This document shows, piece by piece, positions 18,750-26,595 of a stretch of DNA of 45,622 nucleotides; position 1 is the first letter of the stretch; every line of letters begins with the position of its first letter. Under the pieces are notes generated by a model. It searched no databases and was not told the DNA's origin. It worked only from the letters and a program-made list of their open reading frames with translations. Both the position numbers and the translations under genes were made by a program. Source of the stretch: an uncultured Bacteroidota bacterium (GTDB taxonomy: Bacteria > Bacteroidota > Bacteroidia > Chitinophagales > Chitinophagaceae); assembly GCA_937928385.1 (NCBI GenBank), contig CALEZD010000066.1, forward strand, positions 1 to 45,622. Reading direction: 5' to 3'.

Positions 18750-19826
18750 TTGAAAAGGTTAAAGAAAATAACATTAGCCCAATTCCGCAACTATTCTGCA
18801 GCAAGTTTTCAGTTCAGTGAGCGAATTACCTGTATTACAGGCCCTAATGGCAGCGGGAAGACCAACCTGCTGGATGCTATATACTATTTGTGTTATACGA
18901 AGAGCTATTTCAGCGCTTACCAGCAGAATACCGCGCAGAATGGTACGGATGGCTTTCGTGTTTCGGGGGACTTCGGGCAGGAAACGCAGGACGAGGCCAT
19001 ATCCTGCAAATGGCAGCAGGGCAAGAAGGAAGTGGCTGCCAACGGGGTGGAATATGAAAAGGTAACCGACCATATAGGCAAATATGCTGCTGTAATGATA
19101 GCCCCCGACGACCTGGAACTGATAAACGGGGGCAGTGAGCAACGCCGCAAATGGGTGGACAGCATCCTCTGCCAGACCGACAGGGCCTATATGGAAAGCC
19201 TGATGCAATACCAGCGGGTGCTGCAGCAGCGCAATGCCTGGCTGAAACAGGAAGCTGCAAAACCACGCAACGACTATACTACGCTGGACTTCTATAATGA
19301 AAAGCTGGCATCCGACGGCGCCTATATATACCAATGCCGCCAGCGGTTTTTGCAGGAATTACTGCCATCGCTCAATGAATATTACCACCGCCTGTCGCAG
19401 GGCAGGGAAGAGCTGGGGGTACAATACAACAGCCACCTGCACACAGCGCCTATGGGCAAGCTGCTGAAAGAAAGCCTGCCGCACGACCTGCAACTGCAAC
19501 GCACCCTGAAAGGCATACACCGCGACGACTGGGATTTTACACTGGACGGGCTGGCACTGAAACAATATGCCTCGCAAGGGCAGAAGAAGAGCTTCCTCTT
19601 TGCATTGAAGCTGGCGCAATATACCTACCTGGAGCAACAACAAGGCAGCCAACCCATGCTGCTGCTGGATGATATATTTGAAAAACTGGATAACGGCCGC
19701 ATCAGGGCCTTACTGGCCATTATTTCCTCCCCATCAGGGGCAGGGCAGGTTTTTCTCACCGATACCGATAAAGCCCGTGTAGCCGAAGCTTTTGGCGGGG
19801 TGGAGGTGGGGTATATTGAGGTGTGA
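18750..19826 (+). CDS. recF: DNA replication and repair protein RecF
   Basis: This 358-residue ABC-type ATPase loads RecA onto gapped DNA with RecO and RecR. Walker A is GPNGSGKT (31-38), followed by NLLDAIYYLCYTKSYF. The signature-like SQGQKKSFLFALKLAQ and Walker B MLLLDDIFEKLD lie in the C-terminal part. I place the start at TTG 18750 (KRLKKITLAQFRNY), the normal family N-terminus; an in-frame TTG at 18705 would add 15 residues with no family match and would leave only 3 bp to pdhA. No dnaA or dnaN is nearby, so this is not the origin-type recF cluster. Confidence 0.93.
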   Translation: MKRLKKITLAQFRNYSAASFQFSERITCITGPNGSGKTNLLDAIYYLCYTKSYFSAYQQNTAQNGTDGFRVSGDFGQETQDEAISCKWQQGKKEVAANGVEYEKVTDHIGKYAAVMIAPDDLELINGGSEQRRKWVDSILCQTDRAYMESLMQYQRVLQQRNAWLKQEAAKPRNDYTTLDFYNEKLASDGAYIYQCRQRFLQELLPSLNEYYHRLSQGREELGVQYNSHLHTAPMGKLLKESLPHDLQLQRTLKGIHRDDWDFTLDGLALKQYASQGQKKSFLFALKLAQYTYLEQQQGSQPMLLLDDIFEKLDNGRIRALLAIISSPSGAGQVFLTDTDKARVAEAFGGVEVGYIEV

Positions 19827-19878
19827 GGGTTTGCAGAATTGAACCACTTAATTAGTCTCCCCGGAATTTATCCCTCAT

Positions 19879-20070
19879 AGCTGTTCAAGATGTTCGTTAC
19901 GGCATCTTGAACAGCCGGTACAAAGCCGTTTTGTAAACGGTATTCGGTGAACTACAGTAGATAACATAGCATACATTTCAAACTCACATCTGTAGGCTAA
20001 TAACTTCCGTTCGCAGAACGGCTTACTATTTGAATGTTCCACATCACCCTGCGGAAGATGTGGAACAGCT
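19879..20070. repeat. 192-bp inverted-repeat element with two hairpins in each arm (REP/BIME- or MITE-like)
   Basis: The element is symmetric about ~19974. Each arm, read inward, starts AGCTGTTC, forms a large hairpin (left 19880-19892 with 19903-19915; right 20035-20045 with 20057-20067), then AAGCCGTT as part of a small 6-bp hairpin (19926-19940; 20007-20021), and ends 11 bp later in CTACAG (19952-19957) or its complement CTGTAG (19990-19995). A 32-bp spacer separates the arms. Stem bases that differ between arms change in pairs, so both stems stay perfect. No target-site duplication is evident. It could be a pair of REP-like units in opposite orientation, a mobile miniature element or a structured RNA. 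Confidence 0.7.
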
Positions 20071-20118
20071 GGAGTTTCTAAAACCGTAAAGAGAAAAGTT
20101 GCCGGTGAGGAATTAATG

Positions 20119-20150
20119 TTTGCCGGATAGGAATAATTAACGTATATTTG
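20119..20150 (+). promoter_or_regulatory. Consensus Bacteroidota promoter for a small RNA candidate
   Basis: TTTG (20119-20122), a 20-bp spacer and TATATTTG (20143-20150) match the sigma-ABfr consensus exactly. Transcription should start near 20156. Confidence 0.75.
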
Positions 20151-20155
20151 TTGTA

Positions 20156-20299
20156 GTAAATTTAATGAATTTACGAAAACCCCGCTTATGCGGGGCTATA
20201 GTAAAAGAGGCAAACCATGAAATATTCGCCAACCGATATTTGCAACAATATAACATTAGCGCATCATACCAACGCCCGGCACACCACCGGGCGTTTTGC
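20156..20299 (+). ncRNA. Candidate small regulatory RNA, about 145 nt
   Basis: A perfect promoter is followed by a 5' hairpin (GTAAATT 20156-20162 with AATTTAC 20168-20174), then a GC hairpin (CCCCGC 20180-20185, TTAT loop, GCGGGG 20190-20195). A ~75-nt A/C-rich linker with a possible AAATAT/ATATTT stem (20220-20241) follows. The transcript would end at a 9-bp terminator stem (20271-20279 with 20287-20295). No reading frame starts and ends inside these limits, so a protein product is unlikely. I do not recognise an RNA family. It might act in trans, or could be a leader if the terminator is leaky. Confidence 0.6.
20271..20299 (+). terminator. Intrinsic terminator of the small RNA candidate
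   Basis: AACGCCCGG (20271-20279) and CCGGGCGTT (20287-20295) form a perfect 9-bp stem with a 7-nt loop. The last two T of the stem and the next bases make TTTT before GC. Confidence 0.75.
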
Positions 20300-20332
20300 T
20301 TTCATATACTTTCCGGGAGAGATACTGTTTCA

Positions 20333-20536
20333 GTTAACAACCGAGCATACGAGCTCGCTATCGCAAAAAGAAAATCATTATGCGGTTAGCAAAAGTTAAC
20401 AAACACCACCTATTTAGCTATAAACCAATTAGTTGTGTGTGCTCAATTTTTGCTTATTCGGGGGTGGAAAATACAATTGTTAACAAAATAGGCTACTCAA
20501 TTGAAACCAAACAATCTATTTACTACTCGGTTAACA
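20333..20536 (+). repeat. Four GTTAACA boxes upstream of the receptor promoter
   Basis: GTTAACA occurs at 20333, 20395, 20479 and 20530, always followed by A and in the same orientation; a degenerate GTTAGCA lies at 20384. Start-to-start distances are 62, 84 and 51 bp, each near a whole number of 10.5-bp helical turns. The last box lies 8 bp upstream of the -33 element. They may be sites for a transcription factor, but the region is AT-rich and chance is not excluded. Confidence 0.4.
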
Positions 20537-20543
20537 AAATAAA

Positions 20544-20574
20544 TTTGTTAGATTAATCTAAAAATGTAGTTTTG
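20544..20574 (+). promoter_or_regulatory. Receptor promoter with a 14-bp palindromic operator in its spacer
   Basis: TTTG (20544-20547), a 19-bp spacer and TAGTTTTG (20567-20574) form a consensus Bacteroidota promoter. The spacer begins with the perfect palindrome TTAGATTAATCTAA (20548-20561), where a bound repressor would block the polymerase. Its TTAG half-sites resemble operators of metal-dependent DtxR/IdeR/MntR-type repressors; that assignment is an inference. Transcription would start around 20580, leaving a leader of under 10 nt before the ATG. Confidence 0.7.
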
Positions 20575-20586
20575 CATGTAGAACAG

Positions 20587-22842
20587 ATGAAAACCATTTA
20601 TACCATCATATTAATACTACTGGCTGTATCTGCCCATGCACAGAAGACTGTGAAAGGCAGTGTACATGATGCGCAGAGCAAGCAACCTGTAGGATTTGCA
20701 ACCGTGGTTGCAATAGGCACTTCTGTAGGCACTACTACCGACGAACAGGGACGTTTTACCCTGAACCTGCCCGAAGGTACCCGCAATGTGGTTGTGAGTT
20801 ATATTGGTTATATATCCGATACATTTTCTATTAGCGATAAAAAGTCTAATTATAATATTGCCCTTTCACCTGCAGGCGGACAAATAGAAGAAGTGGTAGT
20901 GACCGGCACTATGAAGGAAGTCACCCGCATGAACAGCCCCATACCTGTAGAGATATACACACCGCAGTTTTTTAAGAAGAACCCCACGCCCAGCCTCTTC
21001 GATGCGTTGGGTATCATCAATGGTGTGCAGCCGCAGGTGAACTGTAACGTATGCAACACGGGCGATATACACATCAATGGCATGGAAGGTCCTTATACTA
21101 TGATACTGATAGATGGTATGCCCATAGTAAGTGGCCTGGCTACAGTGTACGGTTTGAGCGGGATACCTAATAGTATGGTAGAAAGACTGGAAGTGGTGAA
21201 AGGCCCTGCGTCTTCATTGTACGGCTCTGAAGCTATGGGGGGTGTCATCAACGTGATTACTAAAAAAGCGGAACGCGCACCACTGCTCAGTGTAGACCTG
21301 ATGGGTACTACCTGGCAGGAATACAATGCGGATGTAGCCGGCAAGTTCAGCCTGGGTAAGTTGCACAATATGACGGGTGTGAGTTATTACAACTACAACA
21401 CTCCTATAGATAATAACAACGACGGCTTTACCGACCTGACTTTACAAAACAGGGTATCGGTATTCAATAAGTTAAGTGTAGAGCGTGAGGAGGACAGGGT
21501 AACATCGCTGGCGGCACGATATGTGTGGGAAGACCGCTGGGGCGGACAAATGGACTGGAACAAAGACTGGCGGGGTACGGACAGCATCTACGGCGAGAGT
21601 GTATATACCCGCAGGTGGGAGTTGATAGGCATGTACCAGTTGCCGCTGAAAGAACGCATTTTCACACAGTTTTCTTACAACTGGCACAACCAGGATTCGT
21701 ACTATGGCACCACGCCATATATGGCTACTCAACAAGTGTTGTTTGGCCAGGCCTATTGGGATAAAAAAATCGGTGCGCGCCATAATATGTTATTGGGTAC
21801 ATCTTACCGCTATACCTATTACGATGACAATACACCCGCAACTGCGGAACCCGATAGCAGCATGAGGAACAAACCCGCCATTACACCACTGCCCGGCGCG
21901 TATATCCAGGACGAGTGGGCTTTTGCGAAAAAACATACATTGCTGGCAGGCTATCGCTACGATTATGACAGGAACCACGGGCATATCCACTCGCCCAGGT
22001 TGGCCTATAAATATTCGCCCGATAATAACAATACGTTGCGCGCCAGCTTTGGTACAGGCTATAGGGTGGTCAACCTGTTTACAGAAGACCATGCTGCACT
22101 CACCGGTGCGCGTGAAGTGGTGATTGCTTCTGCATTAAATCCCGAACGCTCGTACAACAGCAACCTGAATTTTGTAAAACGCATACCTACCGATGTATTG
22201 TACATTGGTATTGACGCCACCGCTTTTTACTCCTACTTCACCAATAAGATAGTAGCCGACTTTGACAGCGACCCCAACAAAATCATTTACGACAACCTGG
22301 ATGGTTATGCAGTATCGCAGGGTATATCTGTCAATACCGATTTTACATTTAATATACCCTTCAAGTTTAGCGTGGGTGTTACCTATATGGATGTGTACCT
22401 GGTGGAAGATGATGGCACCGGCAATATGCTCAGGCAGCAGCAAATGTATGCGCCCAAATGGTCGGGCAATTTTATCGCCACCTATACTTTTCCCCGCCGT
22501 ATGCTTACTATCGACCTGACAGCCAAGTGGAACGGCCCTATGCGCCTGCCTGTATTGCCTAACGACTATCGCCCGGAATATTCGCCGTTTTATACCATTG
22601 CCAACCTGCAGTTGACCAAAAAGTTCAGCAGGAACTTTGAAATATATGGTGGTATAAAAAACCTGTTCAACTTCGTGCCCAAAGACCCCATACTGCGTCC
22701 GCACGACCCCTTCGACAAAAATGTGGACGACCCGGTGAGTAATCCCAACGGCTATACCTTCGACCCATCGTACAATTTCGCGTCTATGCAGGGCATACGG
22801 GGCTTTATGGGCTTGCGTTGGTTCCTCGACAGGAAGGGTTAA
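20587..22842 (+). CDS. TonB-dependent outer membrane receptor with carboxypeptidase-like N-terminal domain
   Basis: This protein has 751 residues from the ATG at 20587. The frame also opens at TTG 20572, but that lies inside the promoter -7 box, so ATG 20587 is preferred. In order it has a signal peptide ending ...AVSAHAQ, a CarboxypepD_reg-like domain (VKGSVHDAQSKQPVGFATV), a TonB box-like segment (QIEEVVVTGTMKEV), a plug (LIDGMPIVSGLATVYGLSG, GPASSLYGSEAMGGVINVITK) and a 22-strand barrel ending in ...GLRWFLDRKG. The plug contains NCNVCNTGDI, a CxxC pair unusual for plugs. It imports a ligand with TonB energy; the operator suggests a metal, siderophore or metal complex, but the ligand is not proven. 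Confidence 0.9.
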   Translation: MKTIYTIILILLAVSAHAQKTVKGSVHDAQSKQPVGFATVVAIGTSVGTTTDEQGRFTLNLPEGTRNVVVSYIGYISDTFSISDKKSNYNIALSPAGGQIEEVVVTGTMKEVTRMNSPIPVEIYTPQFFKKNPTPSLFDALGIINGVQPQVNCNVCNTGDIHINGMEGPYTMILIDGMPIVSGLATVYGLSGIPNSMVERLEVVKGPASSLYGSEAMGGVINVITKKAERAPLLSVDLMGTTWQEYNADVAGKFSLGKLHNMTGVSYYNYNTPIDNNNDGFTDLTLQNRVSVFNKLSVEREEDRVTSLAARYVWEDRWGGQMDWNKDWRGTDSIYGESVYTRRWELIGMYQLPLKERIFTQFSYNWHNQDSYYGTTPYMATQQVLFGQAYWDKKIGARHNMLLGTSYRYTYYDDNTPATAEPDSSMRNKPAITPLPGAYIQDEWAFAKKHTLLAGYRYDYDRNHGHIHSPRLAYKYSPDNNNTLRASFGTGYRVVNLFTEDHAALTGAREVVIASALNPERSYNSNLNFVKRIPTDVLYIGIDATAFYSYFTNKIVADFDSDPNKIIYDNLDGYAVSQGISVNTDFTFNIPFKFSVGVTYMDVYLVEDDGTGNMLRQQQMYAPKWSGNFIATYTFPRRMLTIDLTAKWNGPMRLPVLPNDYRPEYSPFYTIANLQLTKKFSRNFEIYGGIKNLFNFVPKDPILRPHDPFDKNVDDPVSNPNGYTFDPSYNFASMQGIRGFMGLRWFLDRKG

Positions 22843-22921
22843 GATTAATTCCTTATCTTTATACTGTTGTACAATTGCTATGCAATGATTGTGCACGGCT
22901 GTTTACCCATAAAACAACGGA

Positions 22922-24808
22922 ATGAAGAAGTGGTGCTTGCTATTAATACTTGTCTTATTCACGTTCTCCTCCCCGGCACAGCCTGCCGCTACCGGCAATA
23001 AGACTGACTCAACTGTGATTGCCGATTCGCTGAAATCAGAGGCGCTGCTGGCCAATACCCAATTACTGCAGCAATTGGACTCTATGCGCAGGATAGATTC
23101 TGTTCGAAAGGCTGTATTGGAAGAGGAACTGAAATCGCTGAAGACTACCGACAACCTGAAGAAGGAGGAACTGCTGGCAGAGCTGGAAAAGATAAAAGCA
23201 GATGAGCAGGAGAAACTGGCGAAGAGGAGGGCACGAATTGACTCTCTGAAGCAGGTGGTAAAAGGGTATCCTGTGTCGCCGTATTATGATACTATTCTCT
23301 ACGTATATACTGCATTGGGCCCTTTCCCGCCATCAATGCGCGCCGCCAATACAGAAAAGAGGATAGATGAAATGGAAGATGATATGCTCTATCATCCTGA
23401 TTCCGTCATTATATTCAATTCAGAACAGACTGTTGACCTGCTGTACCGGGATGTTATCATCCTCAGCATTACTGATGCAGATGCTCTCTGGATGGGCATG
23501 AGTAAAACTGAACTGGGCGTATATTATAAAGACAAGATTACGGAAAGCATCAGTAGTTATCGCAAGGCTACCAGTGTGCAGACATTGCTTAAAGAGATAG
23601 GGTTGGCATTGTTGGTAGTAGTTTTTGTCTATTTTCTTATCAAGTACCTGAATAAAGGGTATAAACTGTTAAGGGTTAAAATCAGGGAGGGTAGGGATAA
23701 ATGGATAAAGGGTATTAAGGTGAGAGGGTATGAGTTGTTTACTGCGCAAAAGCAGGTCGTAGCCATGCACATTGTACTCAATATCCTGAGATGGATATTG
23801 ATATTCCTGATTATATACCTGATGCTGCCGGTACTATTTGGCATTTTCCCGTGGACAAAGACATTATCCGGTACGCTATTCGGATATGTACTCAACCCGC
23901 TTAAGAACATATTTACTGCTATATGGGATTATATACCCAAGCTTATTTCCATACTTATTATCCTGTTTGTATTCAGGTACGTGTTCAAAGCGTTGAGGTT
24001 CTTTAAGCATGAGGTAGAGCGCGGTGCGCTGGTAATCTCCGGGTTTTATACAGACTGGGCAGCACCTACCTACCAAATCATCAGGGTATTGATAGTAGCT
24101 TTTATGCTGATTGTTATCTTCCCATTGTTGCCCGGCTCTGATTCAGAAGTGTTCAGGGGTGTGTCAGTTTTTCTAGGTATATTATTTACGTTCAGTTCAT
24201 CGGGGTCCTTATCCAACATATTTGCGGGGTTGGTGTTAACCTATATGCGTGCCTTTAAAATAGGCGACAGGGTGAAGATAGGCGAGTCTGTAGGTGATAT
24301 AATAGAAAAAACATTGCTGGTGACAAGGGTACGCACCATTAAAAATGAAGATATAACTATTCCCAACTCTACTGTACTCAACAGCCATACAGTCAATTAT
24401 AGTGCAGCCGCAACGGATATAGGTTTAATAGTACATTCCACTGTGACCATTGGCTATGATGTGCCCTGGAAGCATGTACACGAATTACTGATTAACGCGG
24501 CGGCGGACACTGTATATATTATCAATAACCCCAAACCCTTTGTGTTGCAAACCAGCCTGGATGATTTTTACGTGAGTTACCAGGTAAATGCCTATACCAG
24601 AGAACCATCCAAACAAGCGGAGATATATTCATCGCTGCACCAGAATATACAAGATAAGTTTAACGAAGCAGGTGTAGAAATTATGTCTCCGCATTACAAG
24701 GCGCTCAGAGATGGTAATCAAACCAGCATACCTGCCGACTACCTGCCGCCGGAATATATTACACCACCATTCAGGGTAAGTAATGCAGATAAAGATGAAA
24801 AGAAATAG
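22922..24808 (+). CDS. MscS-family mechanosensitive channel with an N-terminal periplasmic coiled coil
   Basis: This 628-residue protein has a signal peptide (MKKWCLLLILVLFTFSSPAQ) followed by a Glu/Lys/Leu-rich coiled coil (about 30-110). Several transmembrane helices run from residue ~220 on, and the MscS core follows: the pore-lining GILFTFSSSGSLSNIFAGLVLTYM and the beta domain FKIGDRVKIGESVGDI...IPNSTVLNSHTVNYS. The C-terminal alpha/beta domain is complete. Such channels release solutes on osmotic downshock. The long extracytoplasmic front is like the larger MscK/YbdG-type relatives. An amino acid permease gene follows after 50 bp. Confidence 0.9.
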   Translation: MKKWCLLLILVLFTFSSPAQPAATGNKTDSTVIADSLKSEALLANTQLLQQLDSMRRIDSVRKAVLEEELKSLKTTDNLKKEELLAELEKIKADEQEKLAKRRARIDSLKQVVKGYPVSPYYDTILYVYTALGPFPPSMRAANTEKRIDEMEDDMLYHPDSVIIFNSEQTVDLLYRDVIILSITDADALWMGMSKTELGVYYKDKITESISSYRKATSVQTLLKEIGLALLVVVFVYFLIKYLNKGYKLLRVKIREGRDKWIKGIKVRGYELFTAQKQVVAMHIVLNILRWILIFLIIYLMLPVLFGIFPWTKTLSGTLFGYVLNPLKNIFTAIWDYIPKLISILIILFVFRYVFKALRFFKHEVERGALVISGFYTDWAAPTYQIIRVLIVAFMLIVIFPLLPGSDSEVFRGVSVFLGILFTFSSSGSLSNIFAGLVLTYMRAFKIGDRVKIGESVGDIIEKTLLVTRVRTIKNEDITIPNSTVLNSHTVNYSAAATDIGLIVHSTVTIGYDVPWKHVHELLINAAADTVYIINNPKPFVLQTSLDDFYVSYQVNAYTREPSKQAEIYSSLHQNIQDKFNEAGVEIMSPHYKALRDGNQTSIPADYLPPEYITPPFRVSNADKDEKK

Positions 24809-24858
24809 TTTTTGGATATAACTATTACATTTGTTGAAGTAGAAAGTACAGATAATAG

Positions 24859-26595
24859 ATGAGCCACCCTAAGAAACTGAAAGAGCTGGCTGCCACAGCT
24901 ATATGCGGAAATGATATTACCTCTTCCTGTTTATATGTATCCGCCCTTACTATTGTATATGCCGGGCAATATGCCTGGATATCGCTGCTGATGGTGGCGG
25001 TAGTACTGTTTATGTACAGGAAGATATATGGCGAGGTAGTAGGGGCGTTGCCGCTGAATGGTGGCGCGTACAATGTATTGCTGAATACTACCAGCAAGAG
25101 TAACGCATCGGTAGCGGCCTGCCTTACGATATTATCCTATATGGCTACAGCAGTCATATCCGCCACAGAGGCCATGCACTACCTGCATAGTATTTTTCAC
25201 CAGGTACCGGTATTTATCGCCACCATTGGATTGCTGCTGTTTTTCCTGCTGCTGACTATACTGGGTATCAGCGAGAGTTCGGTAGTAGCTATAGTGATAT
25301 TTGTTATCCATATGATAACGATGGCGGTGCTGATAATATCCGGGATATGGTTTGTTGCCACTCATGGGCTGGATATTTTCACCATCAATTTCAAGAGGCC
25401 GGTAGAGGGTGGTATTACAACTGCGCTGTTCCTGGGTTTCAGTACAGCTATGCTGGGTATATCAGGCTTCGAAAGCTCGGCCAACTTTGTGGAAGAACAG
25501 GCACCCGGTGTTTTCCCTAAAACACTCCGCAATATGTGGATAGCGGTAACGATTATCAACCCCTCCATTGCCCTTATAGCCATCATGGTACTGCCTATCA
25601 ATGATGTATTGATAAACCAGGAAGCCTTATTGTCGCATCTGGGCAATAAGTCGGCAGGTAGCTGGCTGGCAGCTATCATTTCGGTAGATGCAGTGTTAGT
25701 ATTAAGCGGTGCGGTGCTTACCTCGTTTGTAGGTGTAGGCGGATTGATGAGGCGTATGACCCTGGACAGGGTATTGCCCCAGTTTCTGCTGAAAGAAACC
25801 AAACGCGGCAGTTCACCCCGGATATTGCTGCTGTTCTTCTTGTTATGCCTGTCGGTATTATTCGCTACCCGTGGTAAAATAGGCCCTTTAGCGGGTGTGT
25901 ATACTATATCCTTCCTGATAGTGATGATATATTTTGGCTTTGGTAACTTCCTGCTGAAAATCAAACGTAGCCGCCTGCCACGGCCTGAATATGCTGCTCC
26001 GTTTACGGTGGCTATAGCTGCATTTGCGTTGATAATGGCCTTGTATGGTAATATCAAACTTAATCCCGAATACTTAGTAGTATTCCTGCAATATTTTGTT
26101 CCAGCAATACTGATTATTTATATTTTCCTGAAGCGGAATGAGATAATGGAATACCTGCTGATAGTTGTTACCAGTTTCTTTGAATCTATGGAGCGCATAT
26201 CGCTGATAAGTAGGGTTAAGCTGAAAAAATCCATCAGGAAACTGGCATCGCAGGAGTTTGTTTATTTTACTAAAGGGGATGATATATCTATACTGAACAA
26301 GGTGATGATATATGTGCAGGAAAATGAAATAACCCGGAGGCTGAAAATAGTTACAGTTGTTAACGAACAACAGGTTCTTCCTGAAAAATTCATGACTGAT
26401 TTTGAAGTCTTGGACCGTGCTTATCCTGATATTAAGATAGAATTTATACAGGTGGAAGGTGAGTTTGGCCCAAAGCTGATAGAGGAGTTAAGCCGTAAAT
26501 GGAAAATACCTCAGAACTTCATGTTCATCAGTTCGCCCAGCGACAGGTTTACACACCGACTTGAAGACCTGGGCGGCGTAAGGCTGATTATATAA
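24859..26595 (+). CDS. APC-superfamily amino acid permease
   Basis: This 578-residue protein has about 12 transmembrane helices and the APC pattern: GNDITSSCLYVSALTI in helix 1, GEVVGALPLNGGAYNVLLN at helices 2-3 and GISGFESSANFVEEQAPG in helix 6. The last ~130 residues form a soluble cytoplasmic domain, longer than in simple permeases, perhaps regulatory. The substrate is not evident; amino acid uptake or exchange is the family norm. The 3' end overlaps the convergent antiporter gene by 8 bp. Confidence 0.85.
   Translation: MSHPKKLKELAATAICGNDITSSCLYVSALTIVYAGQYAWISLLMVAVVLFMYRKIYGEVVGALPLNGGAYNVLLNTTSKSNASVAACLTILSYMATAVISATEAMHYLHSIFHQVPVFIATIGLLLFFLLLTILGISESSVVAIVIFVIHMITMAVLIISGIWFVATHGLDIFTINFKRPVEGGITTALFLGFSTAMLGISGFESSANFVEEQAPGVFPKTLRNMWIAVTIINPSIALIAIMVLPINDVLINQEALLSHLGNKSAGSWLAAIISVDAVLVLSGAVLTSFVGVGGLMRRMTLDRVLPQFLLKETKRGSSPRILLLFFLLCLSVLFATRGKIGPLAGVYTISFLIVMIYFGFGNFLLKIKRSRLPRPEYAAPFTVAIAAFALIMALYGNIKLNPEYLVVFLQYFVPAILIIYIFLKRNEIMEYLLIVVTSFFESMERISLISRVKLKKSIRKLASQEFVYFTKGDDISILNKVMIYVQENEITRRLKIVTVVNEQQVLPEKFMTDFEVLDRAYPDIKIEFIQVEGEFGPKLIEELSRKWKIPQNFMFISSPSDRFTHRLEDLGGVRLII

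Larger units (their letters stand above)
19827..20586. other. Long non-coding region between recF and the TonB-dependent receptor gene
   Basis: These 760 bp contain no credible protein gene. Short open frames around 20165-20399 run straight through two GC-rich hairpins and show no family features. From left to right the region holds an inverted-repeat element (19879-20070), a small-RNA candidate with its own promoter and terminator (20119-20299), four GTTAACA boxes (20333-20536) and the receptor promoter with an operator-like palindrome (20544-20574). Confidence 0.85.

Noticed and set aside
19879..20070. Integron attC site
   Set aside because: No integrase gene, no cassette array and no attC-type core sites (GTTRRRY) at the ends of the element.
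20165..20399. Short protein genes in the recF-receptor gap
   Set aside because: The frames run through two GC-rich hairpins including a terminator, and the translations show no family, signal or normal composition.
19827..20586. Replication origin next to recF
   Set aside because: No DnaA boxes are seen, and dnaA, dnaN and gyrB are not adjacent. The palindromes fit a repeat element better.
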